A stretch of DNA of 32,233 bases from positions 1-32,233 of the forward strand of contig NZ_JTDW01000025.1 in NCBI RefSeq assembly GCF_000943565.1. Direction: 5' to 3'. Positions 1-8,487 of this stretch are shown piece by piece (within the stretch, counting starts at the first letter, position 1; every line of letters starts with the position of its first letter). The position numbers were made by a program, and so were the translations under genes. Source of the DNA: Neotamlana sedimentorum (lineage in GTDB: Bacteria; Bacteroidota; Bacteroidia; Flavobacteriales; Flavobacteriaceae). The notes beneath the pieces were generated by a model that was not told the DNA's origin, searched no databases, and saw only the letters and a program-made list of their open reading frames with translations.

Positions 1-23
1 ACCTCTAATCTTGAAAATTGTGC

Positions 24-84
24 CATTTTATAAAATGCTTTAAATTAATAAAGCTGCTATATAAAAAATATAACAGCTTTATTA
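24..84 (-). terminator. Hairpin terminator region after kdgK
   Basis: An 11-bp perfect inverted repeat (TAATAAAGCTG at 46-56 against 74-84) extends inward through TATAT/ATATA (58-62 and 68-72) after one mismatch. It lies 13 bases downstream of the kdgK stop. A separate 14-base palindrome, CATTTTATAAAATG, is at 24-37. There is no long T run after the stem on the minus strand, so this could be a terminator or a 3'-end stabilising structure. It suggests that the alginate operon ends at this window edge. Confidence 0.6.
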
Positions 85-96
85 GAATTATTTTAA

Positions 97-1143
97 TTAT
101 CGAGCTACACGACCTGAAGCATCACCACCCATAAGTTTTTCAACTTCGGCTACGGTTGCTAAGTTCGCATCACCTTTAATTGTGTGTTTTAAACATGAAG
201 CTGCAACGGCAAAATCTAATGCATTTTGATCGTCTTCTGGGTATTTTAATAATCCGTAGATTAATCCACCCATAAACGAATCGCCTCCACCTACGCGATC
301 AACGATATCTGTAATTTGGTATTGACGTGTTTCGTACATTTTTTTACCATCGTATAAAACTCCTGCCCACGTGTTGTGAGAAGCAGATATAGATCCTCTT
401 AAAGTAGTAATTACCTTTTTAGCTCTTGGGAATTTCTCCATCATTTGCTTACAAACCGATAAGAAAGCTTCTGCTTTTACGTTGTGTCCTTCAGTTTGTA
501 CACTAATACCTTCTGGTTTAATTCCAAAGTGCATTTCTGCGTCCTCTTCGTTACCTAAAACGATATCACAGTAAGAAGTTAATTCTGTCATTACAGCTTC
601 TCGATGTGCATCGTCACAGTATTTCCAAAGTTTAGCACGGTAATTTAAATCGGTTGAAATTGTAATCCCTTTTTCGCTAGCAGCCTTAACAGCTTCTAAA
701 CAAACATCGGCAGCACCTTGAGAAATAGCTGGTGTAATACCTGTCCAGTGAAACCACTCTACCCCATCGAAAACAGCATCCCAATCGATCATTCCTGATT
801 CGATTTCAGAAATAGCTGAATGCGCACGATCGTAAACTACTTTACTACCTCTACTTACAGCTCCTGTTTCAAGAAAATAGATTCCTAAACGGTCTCCACC
901 CCATACAATTTTATCTACATTTACGCCACGCTTACGCATTTCCATCATGGCACATTCTCCAATATCATTTTTTGGTAAACGTGTTACAAAATCTACTGGA
1001 ACCCCATAATTAGCTAAAGAAACTGCAACGTTTGATTCTCCACCACCGTATACAACATCGAAGCTACTCGCTTGCGAAAATCTTAAAAATCCTTGTGGGG
1101 CTAATCTTAACATAATTTCCCCAAATGTTACTACTTTACTCAT
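97..1143 (-). CDS. kdgK: 2-keto-3-deoxygluconate kinase (PfkB family)
   Basis: This 348-residue PfkB/ribokinase-family sugar kinase most likely phosphorylates KDG to KDPG in the cytoplasm, the last activation step before aldolase cleavage. It shows the N-terminal FGEIMLRL start typical of KDG kinases, the GGGESNVAVSLA substrate-side motif near residues 33-44, and the PfkB signature DRVGGGDSF with the catalytic Asp at about 288. It is the last gene of the minus-strand series susC-susD-MFS-SDR-kdgK and follows the SDR gene by 46 bases. The context (SDR making KDG, PL6 lyase) points to alginate uronate catabolism. Family membership is certain; KDG specificity is inferred from context and overall resemblance. 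No KDPG aldolase gene is next to it in this window, so the pathway must be completed elsewhere. Confidence 0.9.
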   Translation of the reverse strand: MSKVVTFGEIMLRLAPQGFLRFSQASSFDVVYGGGESNVAVSLANYGVPVDFVTRLPKNDIGECAMMEMRKRGVNVDKIVWGGDRLGIYFLETGAVSRGSKVVYDRAHSAISEIESGMIDWDAVFDGVEWFHWTGITPAISQGAADVCLEAVKAASEKGITISTDLNYRAKLWKYCDDAHREAVMTELTSYCDIVLGNEEDAEMHFGIKPEGISVQTEGHNVKAEAFLSVCKQMMEKFPRAKKVITTLRGSISASHNTWAGVLYDGKKMYETRQYQITDIVDRVGGGDSFMGGLIYGLLKYPEDDQNALDFAVAASCLKHTIKGDANLATVAEVEKLMGGDASGRVAR

Positions 1144-1189
1144 TTATTTATAGTTTGTGTTTTGTGTTTCTCAAAGGTTATTTTAAAAA

Positions 1190-1954
1190 TTAAATACCCA
1201 ATCCTTGGCCTCCACCTACTTGAATTGTTTCAGCAGTTAAGAATGCCGCAGCGTCACTAACTAAGAAAGAAACAACTGAAGCTACATCTTCAGGTTGACC
1301 TAATCTACCCAATAAAATATTGTTTTTCCATGAAGCGAATACTTCTGGTTTCGTAGATTTAATTTGCTTGTGGAAATCTGTATCAATAGTACCAGGAGAA
1401 ACTGCATTAACACGAATACCATATTCAGCTAAATCTTTAGCTAATGCTCTAGTTATAGCATGCACAGCAGCTTTTGAAGTACCGTAAACACCTGCTCCAG
1501 GTCCACCAGCATTCCATCCTGCAATAGAAGTATAGTTAATAATAGATGCATTTTCACCTTTCTTTAAGTAAGGAATAGCAGCTCTAGATGCGAAAAAAGT
1601 TGAATCTAAATTTAAAGCCATAACGAAACGGTAAAACTCAGTAGTCATTTCCTCGAATCTAGAACGACCACCTAATCCACCTGCATTATTAATTAAAGCA
1701 TCAATTCTTCCGTATTTTTCTCCAATTTTTACGATATTTTCTGTTACTTCTTCTTCTTTAGTAACATCAAAACCGTAATATTCGGCAGTAATACCTTCGT
1801 CGGTTAATTGTTTAACACGCTCTGCTCCAGCTTCATCTTCTATACCATTTAATATAACGGTATAACCGTCTTGACCTAAACGTTTTGCTACTTGAAAACC
1901 AATACCTCCAGTTGCTCCAGTTATTACTGCTACTTTTTTGTTTGAATTACTCAT
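1190..1954 (-). CDS. SDR oxidoreductase, probable DEH reductase of alginate catabolism
   Basis: This 254-residue classical short-chain dehydrogenase probably reduces the alginate monomer product 4-deoxy-L-erythro-5-hexoseulose uronate (DEH) to KDG with NAD(P)H. The Rossmann motif TGATGGIG is at residues 12-19, NNAG at 89-92, the catalytic Ser at 143, and the YGTSK catalytic Tyr/Lys at 157 and 161. The C-terminal GGGQGLGI tail is that of FabG-like SDRs. It lies 46 bases upstream of kdgK and 17 bases downstream of the MFS gene, so the three are surely cotranscribed. SDR fold and active site are seen directly; the DEH substrate is inferred from its place between an uronate transporter and KDG kinase beside a PL6 lyase. 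A gluconate 5-dehydrogenase-like role is the main alternative. Confidence 0.85.
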   Translation of the reverse strand: MSNSNKKVAVITGATGGIGFQVAKRLGQDGYTVILNGIEDEAGAERVKQLTDEGITAEYYGFDVTKEEEVTENIVKIGEKYGRIDALINNAGGLGGRSRFEEMTTEFYRFVMALNLDSTFFASRAAIPYLKKGENASIINYTSIAGWNAGGPGAGVYGTSKAAVHAITRALAKDLAEYGIRVNAVSPGTIDTDFHKQIKSTKPEVFASWKNNILLGRLGQPEDVASVVSFLVSDAAAFLTAETIQVGGGQGLGI

Positions 1955-1971
1955 TTTGATTATTTTATATG

Positions 1972-3261
1972 TTAATTATATTTACTAATGTGATGTTTTC
2001 TAACCGGTCCAATATTTTTTATAAAAATGAAAATAGACAATACCCCTAATATTACCGAAACACAAATTGCAACGAATGCTGGTGTATATGAACTTTCTGT
2101 AATTTGACCTACAAACCAGTTCATAATCATTGGTGAAACAGCTGCAATAGTACCAGCCAATCCTGCTAGAGTTCCTACTGAAGGCCCACTAAATAAATCA
2201 CTAGAAATTGTTTGAATATTGCCAATAGCAAACTGAAAACCAAATAGTGCTAAACCAGCTAGATAAATAAAGGTCATAAAGTTATCTTCACGTACTAAAG
2301 TAATAATACCTACAAAGGCTAAAAGAATTAAAATTCCTCCTATTGAAATAGTTATTTTTCTTGAAATATTAACTGAGTACTTTTTCATTAAGTATCCTGT
2401 AAACATACCTCCTAAAATACTTCCTACTGCAGCCATTAAATAAGAAATCCAGATAGTTTGTGTTTCTTTAATATTAAGACCAAATCTATCGGCAAGGTAT
2501 AGCGGCATCCAACCTACAAAAAACCACCAAATAGGCTCTATAAAAAACCGACATAATAAAACGCCCCAAGATTCTTTATGGCTTAGTATTTGTTTAACAC
2601 TTAACCCTTTTGGTTTGTCCTTGTCTTCCTCCTCATCATCAATTCTATCATTTAAAATTAAATCACGTTCTTTATCTGTAATCCAAGCATGATCTTCTGG
2701 TTTTGCTTTGTTAATAAATAACCAAGGAATTACCCAAAGCATACCAACTGCACCCAAAATAATATAAGTTGTTTTCCAACCAAACTGTGTATATAAAAAC
2801 ACAATTACAAACGGGGCTATAACATTTCCTATCGATGCTCCTGCATTAAATATACCTTGAGCCGTTGCTCGCTCTTTTATTGGAAACCATTCCCCATTAC
2901 TTTTTACTGCTCCTGGCCAGTTACCAGCTTCTCCTAAACCTAATAAACCTCGAACTACAGAAAGTGACACTAAACCTCTTGCAAATGCATGAAATACAGA
3001 GGCTACCGACCATACAATAATTGACACGGTAAAACCAAGTCTGGTTCCAATTACATCGTAAAGTTTACCAGAGGCAAACTTACCTATAGCATATGTAGCC
3101 ATAAAAATATTAAGCATAATAGCGTAATCGGAATTATCCATTCCTAAATCTTCACCCATTTCTGGCCAAAGAAGCGCAAAAGCTGTTCTATCTATATAAT
3201 TAATAACTGTTGCTAGAAAGATAAGTCCAATAATCCACCAGCGTAATCCTTTTAATTTCAT
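1972..3261 (-). CDS. MFS transporter, ExuT-like (hexuronate/DEH uptake)
   Basis: This 429-residue inner-membrane transporter of the anion:cation symporter branch of the major facilitator superfamily has about 12 hydrophobic segments. Family marks are NYIDR near residues 21-25, the RGLLGLGEAGNWPGA segment after TM4, and an acidic, charged central loop (DDEEEDKDKPKG) between the two six-helix halves. ExuT-type proteins carry hexuronates; here it most likely brings alginate-derived unsaturated uronate or DEH from the periplasm into the cytoplasm, where the SDR and KdgK act. It begins the cytoplasmic-pathway half of the operon, 193 bases after susD, with a hairpin but no recognisable promoter in the gap. 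Transport mechanism and family are secure; the exact substrate is inferred. Confidence 0.88.
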   Translation of the reverse strand: MKLKGLRWWIIGLIFLATVINYIDRTAFALLWPEMGEDLGMDNSDYAIMLNIFMATYAIGKFASGKLYDVIGTRLGFTVSIIVWSVASVFHAFARGLVSLSVVRGLLGLGEAGNWPGAVKSNGEWFPIKERATAQGIFNAGASIGNVIAPFVIVFLYTQFGWKTTYIILGAVGMLWVIPWLFINKAKPEDHAWITDKERDLILNDRIDDEEEDKDKPKGLSVKQILSHKESWGVLLCRFFIEPIWWFFVGWMPLYLADRFGLNIKETQTIWISYLMAAVGSILGGMFTGYLMKKYSVNISRKITISIGGILILLAFVGIITLVREDNFMTFIYLAGLALFGFQFAIGNIQTISSDLFSGPSVGTLAGLAGTIAAVSPMIMNWFVGQITESSYTPAFVAICVSVILGVLSIFIFIKNIGPVRKHHISKYN

Positions 3262-3353
3262 AATACAATAAGTTTAGTTTATAAGGTTAAATAATTAGTT
3301 TCTGTATTTTTTTAAAGCTTAATTATAGTTTAAACAATGTTATATTATTTTTT

Positions 3354-3389
3354 AAGTTTTACTGGCACTTTAAAGCACCAGTAAAACTT
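3354..3389 (-). terminator. Intra-operon hairpin between susD and the MFS gene
   Basis: AAGTTTTACTGG (3354-3365) and CCAGTAAAACTT (3378-3389) form a 12-bp perfect stem. The inner palindrome CTTTAAAG can extend it after a 2x2 internal loop. It sits in the 193-base gap after susD. There is no T tract after it on the minus strand, so it is probably a leaky terminator or an mRNA 3'-end stabiliser rather than a full stop. No TAnnTTTG promoter was found downstream of it for the MFS gene. Confidence 0.6.
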
Positions 3390-3454
3390 GAATTTGACTT
3401 TATACAAACAGAAAAACTAAATTATTGATTGTAAAAGCTTGTAGGTTATAAATC

Positions 3455-4978
3455 TTAATTAGTAAGATTAGGATTTCGGTCTATTTCATCCTGAGGAATT
3501 GGTGTATCGTAATCTTCTGATGCATTCCAATCTGGTTTATCGCCTTCATAACCGGAGGCACTAAATACAACATCTCCTAATTGTCTTCTTTTAATATCAT
3601 ACCATCTTTTACCTTCAAAAGCTAATTCTATTCTTCTTTCTTCTAAAACATCATCAACCGTTATAGAAGTTAAATCTGCAGGCACACTACTTGCAGGAAC
3701 AGTTTCTTCGACATATCCTCCATTGGTAGAGTTACCTCCATTTCTAGCTCTTTCCCTTACTTCATTCAGAAAATCTACAGCGTCTGCTGCTCCTATTTCA
3801 ACACCTGCTTCAGCAGCAATTAATAATACTTCAGCATAACGAATCATTGAATAATTATGACTTGTAGCTCTTTTATTACCACGAGCGTATGGCCCTGGGT
3901 AACGTGTATATTTAGCAATGTATGGCTGGTTTGCAGCATCACCATGACCACTAATGGTAAAGTTTGTATAATCAACAGTTGTACCACCTATGGTTGCTTC
4001 TGTTTGGAAACTAACACGAGTACGGTAATCGTCTGGATCGAAAGAATCGTAAACAGCCATTGTAGGTACAGCTACCGACCAACCTTGATCGTCGTCGTCA
4101 CCTCTAATTCCTGTCATTGGAGCGGTTTGATCGTAGGCATTGTTTGGCGCTTCCACATTATTATAATCTAAAGCAAAGATAGGCTCTTTTGAAGCATCGA
4201 TTAAGTTAGCGTTAAACAAAGTTTGAAAATCTGGATCTAAATCAATGTCGTAGGTTCCTTTATTAGTAATAACTTCTTTAGCTTTATCGTAGGCCATTTG
4301 AAAATAAGTAGCATCACTAGTTCCTGCCATTGTTAAATACACTAATGCTAAATAAGATTTTGCAGCAGCTTTAGAAGGCTTGGCTCTTGTAGAAACTGTA
4401 TTTGGCAACCATTCTTCTGCAAATTCTAAATCCGAAATAATATTAGCATAAACTTCTGCTTCTGGTGTACAGCTTACAGATTTAGCTGAAATATCAGAAA
4501 TAGGCTCATCGAAATAAGGTACATCTCCAAAAAGTCTAACTAAATGGAAATAGTAAAATGCTCTTGCAAAATAGGCTTGTGCTACAATTGGGTTTAAAAC
4601 TGACTCCTCTTCATTAACGCCATTTGCTCCTTGAATTACTGTATTAGCAGCAGAAATTCCTAAATAAATTCTCTTCCATGGGTCGTATACCATTTCGTTA
4701 TCTCCTGTAATGGTATGTGTATTCATTTCAACTCTTCTTGTTTGAGAAGATTGTAAATTTACCATATCAGAGCGAAGCATTAAGGCAATTGATAATTTTC
4801 TTCCCCAAATTTCTTCATTTATTGCATGTGTTAACGAACCGTCTATTCCAGCTTGTAAATCTTCAGTTGTTTGAAAATATCCGTCAGGGTCTAGTAAAGC
4901 AATAGGAGATTCTTCTAAATCTGAACATCCCATTAAGGCTATACCCATAAATAACAATATATATTTGTAAGTATTCAT
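3455..4978 (-). CDS. susD: SusD-like outer-membrane glycan-binding lipoprotein
   Basis: This SusD/RagB-family lipoprotein sits at the cell surface as the lid of the SusC channel and binds the oligosaccharide to be imported. The start is taken at the ATG at 4978, giving 507 residues that open with MNTYKYILLFMGIALMGC, a lipoprotein signal peptide with the lipid-modified Cys at residue 18. The open frame continues to a TTG at 5002 but that would add only a basic octapeptide before the signal. Typical SusD features include the ARAFYYFHLVRLFGDVPYF stretch of the TPR-like helices and the C-terminal ELAFEGKRWYDIKRR motif. It follows susC with only 24 bases between stop and start. Ligand is inferred as alginate oligosaccharide from the PL6 and uronate genes. 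Confidence 0.95.
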   Translation of the reverse strand: MNTYKYILLFMGIALMGCSDLEESPIALLDPDGYFQTTEDLQAGIDGSLTHAINEEIWGRKLSIALMLRSDMVNLQSSQTRRVEMNTHTITGDNEMVYDPWKRIYLGISAANTVIQGANGVNEEESVLNPIVAQAYFARAFYYFHLVRLFGDVPYFDEPISDISAKSVSCTPEAEVYANIISDLEFAEEWLPNTVSTRAKPSKAAAKSYLALVYLTMAGTSDATYFQMAYDKAKEVITNKGTYDIDLDPDFQTLFNANLIDASKEPIFALDYNNVEAPNNAYDQTAPMTGIRGDDDDQGWSVAVPTMAVYDSFDPDDYRTRVSFQTEATIGGTTVDYTNFTISGHGDAANQPYIAKYTRYPGPYARGNKRATSHNYSMIRYAEVLLIAAEAGVEIGAADAVDFLNEVRERARNGGNSTNGGYVEETVPASSVPADLTSITVDDVLEERRIELAFEGKRWYDIKRRQLGDVVFSASGYEGDKPDWNASEDYDTPIPQDEIDRNPNLTN

Positions 4979-5002
4979 ATTTTTTTTCTTTAAAATTAAC
5001 AA

Positions 5003-8000
5003 TTAAAATTTCGCACTTAAGCTAAATGTAAAAGATCTAACAGTTGGATAATTTCCAAAATCGAAACCTTTAACTGTGTTACTGCTTGTGTTATTATCTC
5101 CCGCAGAACCAAAGTAATTCACTTCTGGATCTAAACCAGAGTAATCTGTAAATGTTAATAAGTTTTGTCCACTAACAGATAGTCTTAATCGCTCCATACC
5201 TAATTTTTCTATTATACTGGTATCGAAAGTATAACCAATAGCTAAGTTTTTTAAACGCACATAGCTACCATCCTCGACAAAACGAGAGGACATTTCTCTT
5301 GAACTATTATTACCAACTCTTGGTTGATTGGTATTTGTATTTGTTGCTGTCCATGCGCTATTATAATAATCGTAAGTAGTATTAGCATCACCATTGTTTA
5401 ACTGCACATTAGTCATGTTAAAAATTTGACCACCTTCAGACCCTTGGAAAAAGATATTTAAATCGATATTTTTATAAGTAAACGTATTTGTAAGACCCCA
5501 AGTAAAATCTGGGTTAGGATTACCAATAATAGTTCTATCGTCGTTGGTAATATCTCCACTTTCGTCAATATCGTAAAATAATGGATCTCCAGCTACCCCG
5601 TTAGGTAACGTTGCAGTTCCGGCTGGTAAGTCTCCACCTTGGTAAACACCTGCATAATCAAAGCCCCAGAATAAGCCCACTTCTTCACCTTCTCTTAACA
5701 AACTCGTGTTATTTACACTAAAGTAACTTGGCGCACCATTACGGAAATAATCGTCTCCATTAATAAGCTTAGTAGCTGTGTTTTTATTTTTTGAGAATAC
5801 GAAATCTGTTGTCCAAGAAAAATCTTCTTTAGAAATGTTTCTGGTGTTTAATGAAATTTCGAAACCTTTATTATTAATTTCACCTGCGTTAGTAATAATG
5901 TTACTATTTAATAACCCAAAGTAATCTGGAATACTATTATCTACCATTAACACATCTTTAGTATCGATGTTATAATAATCTAACGATAAAGAAATTGCGT
6001 TATTCAATAAACCTAAATCTAAACCAACGTTAGTTTGGTATGATGATTCCCATTTCAAGTTAGGGTTAGCATTTTGGAATGGCGTAACAGCCGCAACGGT
6101 TTCTCCATTGCTAGACGCATATAAACTGCTTAAGATGGCTAAAGATTGGTATGCAGGAATAGATTGAGTACCTGTAACCCCGTAACTACCTCTTAATTTT
6201 AAGTTTGAAATAACATTGTTATCTTTTAAGAAGTCTTCGTTAGAAACTTTCCAGCCTAATGCAGCCGATGGGAATGTTGCATATTTTTCGTTTGCTGCGA
6301 AACTAGACGATCCATCACGTCTTACGGTTGCAGTGAACAAGTATTTATCGTCGTAATCAAAATTAACTCTACCAAAAAACGATTGAATTTCTCTTTCGTT
6401 AAAATAAATATCGCCACCTTCACCATTAATTAAATTGGTAGCAGTATATAGTCCGTAGTAAGAAAACGAATCTCTAATAGTTCCTGTGCCTTCAGAATAA
6501 GACCCTTTGTTTGTAGTTTTTTGAAAAGAGTAACCTCCTAATAACGTTAAAATACCTTTACCTATTTCTTTATTATAGGTTAAATAACTCTCGGTTAAAA
6601 CACTATTTGTTTTATCTTCATCAATAATGGCTCTACCATTTACACCAGAAGCGGTAACAATTAAAGTTCTAGGCATGTAAATACCTCTAAACGTATTACG
6701 TGAGCTTAAACCAAAGGTAGTTTTAAAAGTTAAGCCTTCTAAAATATCGTAATTAGCAAAGAAATTTGCTCTAAAGTTTTCAATTTCAGTATCGTCGTCT
6801 CTTTGTGTTGCCACAGCCCATGGGTTATCTACAGGATCTCCAATTAAATCATTTGTAGAGAAATTACCATTGGCATCGTAAATTCCTTTATTCGGATCGA
6901 AACGCATCGCTAAAGAAACTACATCGTCTCCACCAACTGTCACAGAACCGTTTGATTGTGTAGTAACACCGGCCTTTTGACTAACATTAGTTGTTAAGTT
7001 GGCTCCTAATTGCAATTTATCTGTAACCTGGGCATCTAAGTTAGCTAAAACAGAAACTCTTTCGTAATCTGAATTAATTAACACACCATCTTGTTGAAAA
7101 TACGTTCCTGATAAATAAAATTTCATTTTTTCAGAACCACCTGAAACAGAAAGTTGGTGGTTTTGTGTGTTACCCGTTCTGTATATTAAATCTTGCCAAT
7201 CGGTATCAAAATCACCTCTTACATATGGTGTTGGCGTGTTACCATTTGTTAATGCTACATTTTGTCTAACAGCGTTTTGGTAATCGGTAAAATCATCAGC
7301 ATTTAATAAATCTAATTTATTAGCCGTACTTTGAATTGAGTAATTCGAGTTTACTTCAATATTAATTTTTCCAGAACGACCTTTTTTAGTTGTAACCATT
7401 ACAACACCATTAGCTCCTTGAGAACCATAAATAGCTGTTGCAGATGCATCTTTTAAAACTTGAATAGATTGGATATCTCCTGGTTGAGGCATTGAAGCTC
7501 CAACGAAACCATCAACAACAATTAAAGGTGCACTACTCGCGTTAATAGAAGTATTACCACGAATACGCACACTTATAGGCGCTCCTGGCTCACCACCATT
7601 ATTAGATTGTACATTTACACCCGCAGCACGACCTTGTAACGCTTGTTCTGCGTCAAGAACTGGAAATGCAGTTAATTCATCAGCCTTTACTGCAGAAACA
7701 GAACCTGTTAAATCACTTTTTTTACGAGCACCGTAACCTACTACTACAATTTCTTCTAATTCTGCTAAATCTTCACTTAAAGATACATTTAATGTAGATT
7801 GATCTCCAATAGTTATAGATTTTGTTACAAAACCAATATAAGAAAACTGAATCACATCACCTTTCTTTACAGAAATTTGGTAATTTCCGTCAAAATCGGT
7901 TGTTGTTCCATTCGTAGAATTTTGCACGATAACATTTACACCTGGAATGGGAACGTTATCCGTAGCCGAAACCACCGTTCCTTTAATTGTAATTCCGCTT

Positions 8001-8062
8001 TGAGCGAATAACATCACACTAGAAAACAGTGTTAATAAAGTTAGTTTAATTTTTAAATTCAT
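5003..8062 (-). CDS. susC: SusC-like TonB-dependent outer-membrane transporter
   Basis: This 1019-residue SusC/RagA-family receptor imports oligosaccharides across the outer membrane using TonB energy. Visible in order are a signal peptide ending around AQS (residues 20-22), a carboxypeptidase-regulatory-like domain at about 25-105 (GTVVSATDNVPIPGVNVIV), the TonB box EEIVVVGYG at about 104-112, a plug domain with the VLKDASATAIYGSQGANGVV motif, and a long beta-barrel ending in FTFSLSAKF with a terminal Phe, as expected for BAM recognition. Length matches the family. It is preceded by a consensus promoter, three tandem operator-like sites and a ~280-base leader containing a small ORF. The substrate is probably alginate oligosaccharide, inferred from neighbours. 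Confidence 0.96.
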   Translation of the reverse strand: MNLKIKLTLLTLFSSVMLFAQSGITIKGTVVSATDNVPIPGVNVIVQNSTNGTTTDFDGNYQISVKKGDVIQFSYIGFVTKSITIGDQSTLNVSLSEDLAELEEIVVVGYGARKKSDLTGSVSAVKADELTAFPVLDAEQALQGRAAGVNVQSNNGGEPGAPISVRIRGNTSINASSAPLIVVDGFVGASMPQPGDIQSIQVLKDASATAIYGSQGANGVVMVTTKKGRSGKINIEVNSNYSIQSTANKLDLLNADDFTDYQNAVRQNVALTNGNTPTPYVRGDFDTDWQDLIYRTGNTQNHQLSVSGGSEKMKFYLSGTYFQQDGVLINSDYERVSVLANLDAQVTDKLQLGANLTTNVSQKAGVTTQSNGSVTVGGDDVVSLAMRFDPNKGIYDANGNFSTNDLIGDPVDNPWAVATQRDDDTEIENFRANFFANYDILEGLTFKTTFGLSSRNTFRGIYMPRTLIVTASGVNGRAIIDEDKTNSVLTESYLTYNKEIGKGILTLLGGYSFQKTTNKGSYSEGTGTIRDSFSYYGLYTATNLINGEGGDIYFNEREIQSFFGRVNFDYDDKYLFTATVRRDGSSSFAANEKYATFPSAALGWKVSNEDFLKDNNVISNLKLRGSYGVTGTQSIPAYQSLAILSSLYASSNGETVAAVTPFQNANPNLKWESSYQTNVGLDLGLLNNAISLSLDYYNIDTKDVLMVDNSIPDYFGLLNSNIITNAGEINNKGFEISLNTRNISKEDFSWTTDFVFSKNKNTATKLINGDDYFRNGAPSYFSVNNTSLLREGEEVGLFWGFDYAGVYQGGDLPAGTATLPNGVAGDPLFYDIDESGDITNDDRTIIGNPNPDFTWGLTNTFTYKNIDLNIFFQGSEGGQIFNMTNVQLNNGDANTTYDYYNSAWTATNTNTNQPRVGNNSSREMSSRFVEDGSYVRLKNLAIGYTFDTSIIEKLGMERLRLSVSGQNLLTFTDYSGLDPEVNYFGSAGDNNTSSNTVKGFDFGNYPTVRSFTFSLSAKF

Positions 8063-8084
8063 AATTAGTCTTTTTAGTTTAATT

Positions 8085-8162
8085 TTAGGACGTTTTCAGT
8101 GGTTTTCTACGCCCTTTTAATTGTTTCAACCAAATACTTAATAAGGATTTTTTTCTTGACAT
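8085..8162 (-). CDS. Small basic leader ORF upstream of susC (25 aa, candidate)
   Basis: A complete 25-codon frame from ATG (8160-8162) to TAA (8085-8087) lies inside the susC leader, ending 22 bases before the susC start. It is preceded by the A-rich stretch AAAATAAAG, the usual Bacteroidota style of initiation region. The product is strongly basic: it opens MSRKKSLLSIWLKQ and ends GRRKPLKTS, so it could be an amphipathic cationic helix. No known family is recognised. It may be a translated regulatory ORF coupled to susC, or a chance frame. Only its position, start context and composition argue for it. Confidence 0.35.
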   Translation of the reverse strand: MSRKKSLLSIWLKQLKGRRKPLKTS

Positions 8163-8189
8163 CTTTATTTTGTATCTAGAAATACACAC

Positions 8190-8210
8190 ACGTAAAGTTT
8201 TACTTTACGT
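8190..8210. promoter_or_regulatory. Hairpin in the susC 5' leader
   Basis: ACGTAAAG (8190-8197) and CTTTACGT (8203-8210) form a perfect 8-bp stem with a 5-base loop, about 130-150 bases into the predicted susC transcript and 28 bases before the small leader ORF. On the plus strand the stem is followed by five T residues, but no plus-strand gene ends here. A role in the susC mRNA leader is more plausible than termination. Confidence 0.4.
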
Positions 8211-8313
8211 TTTTCCAGAAAATCAAAGTCTTTCCGGTTTTTTAATCTCACTCGTTTACATCATATTTAGTTTAATTTATTTAAAGTTATACAGTGTTTT
8301 ATTTAATTAAAAT

Positions 8314-8349
8314 TGGTTATTCAAACTGGTAAACCAATTTGGTTTTCCA
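8314..8349. promoter_or_regulatory. Triple 13-bp-spaced operator array at susC promoter
   Basis: Three copies of a TGGTnnnnCA-type decamer start at 8314 (TGGTTATTCA), 8327 (TGGTAAACCA) and 8340 (TGGTTTTCCA), exactly 13 bp apart and separated by three-base spacers. The last copy overlaps the end of the -7 element of the susC promoter by two bases. The array covers the predicted transcription start and early leader, where a bound protein would block initiation. The half sites TGGT/ACCA resemble FadR-subfamily GntR operators. The binding protein is not identified. Confidence 0.7.
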
Positions 8350-8378
8350 AATATATGCTTAATTTTATTTAAAAACAA
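8348..8378 (-). promoter_or_regulatory. susC promoter (Bacteroidota consensus)
   Basis: On the minus strand TTG (8378-8376) is followed after exactly 20 bases by TATATTTG (8355-8348), matching the flavobacterial consensus TTG-N17-23-TAnnTTTG. The transcription start should be near 8341, giving a leader of about 280 bases before the susC ATG. The -7 element flows directly into the first operator copy. Confidence 0.8.
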
Positions 8379-8487
8379 TAATTTATTAATTAATATTATT
8401 AGCCTTATGAAGTTAGTAATTAAGATTTAAGACCATTTGAAGCGGAAGTCCCCTACTATAACATTCAAATAACGAGTTTAAACTATA

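Noticed and set aside
4979-5002. Upstream extension of the susD frame to a TTG start
   Set aside because: It adds a basic octapeptide in front of a complete lipoprotein signal that begins at the ATG at 4978 with a good lipobox; the extension overlaps only non-coding spacer.
7799-8011. Plus-strand open frame opposite susC
   Set aside because: It is antisense to the conserved N-terminal region of susC, has no family resemblance and no start context; a shadow frame, like the others opposite strong genes.
8190-8214. Plus-strand terminator (hairpin followed by five T)
   Set aside because: No plus-strand gene ends upstream; the hairpin lies in the susC leader and the T run is short. Kept as a leader hairpin instead.
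8314-8349. CRISPR-like or satellite repeat reading of the 13-bp arrays
   Set aside because: Only three short copies in each, palindromic, and positioned in register with promoter -7 elements; an operator array explains them better.
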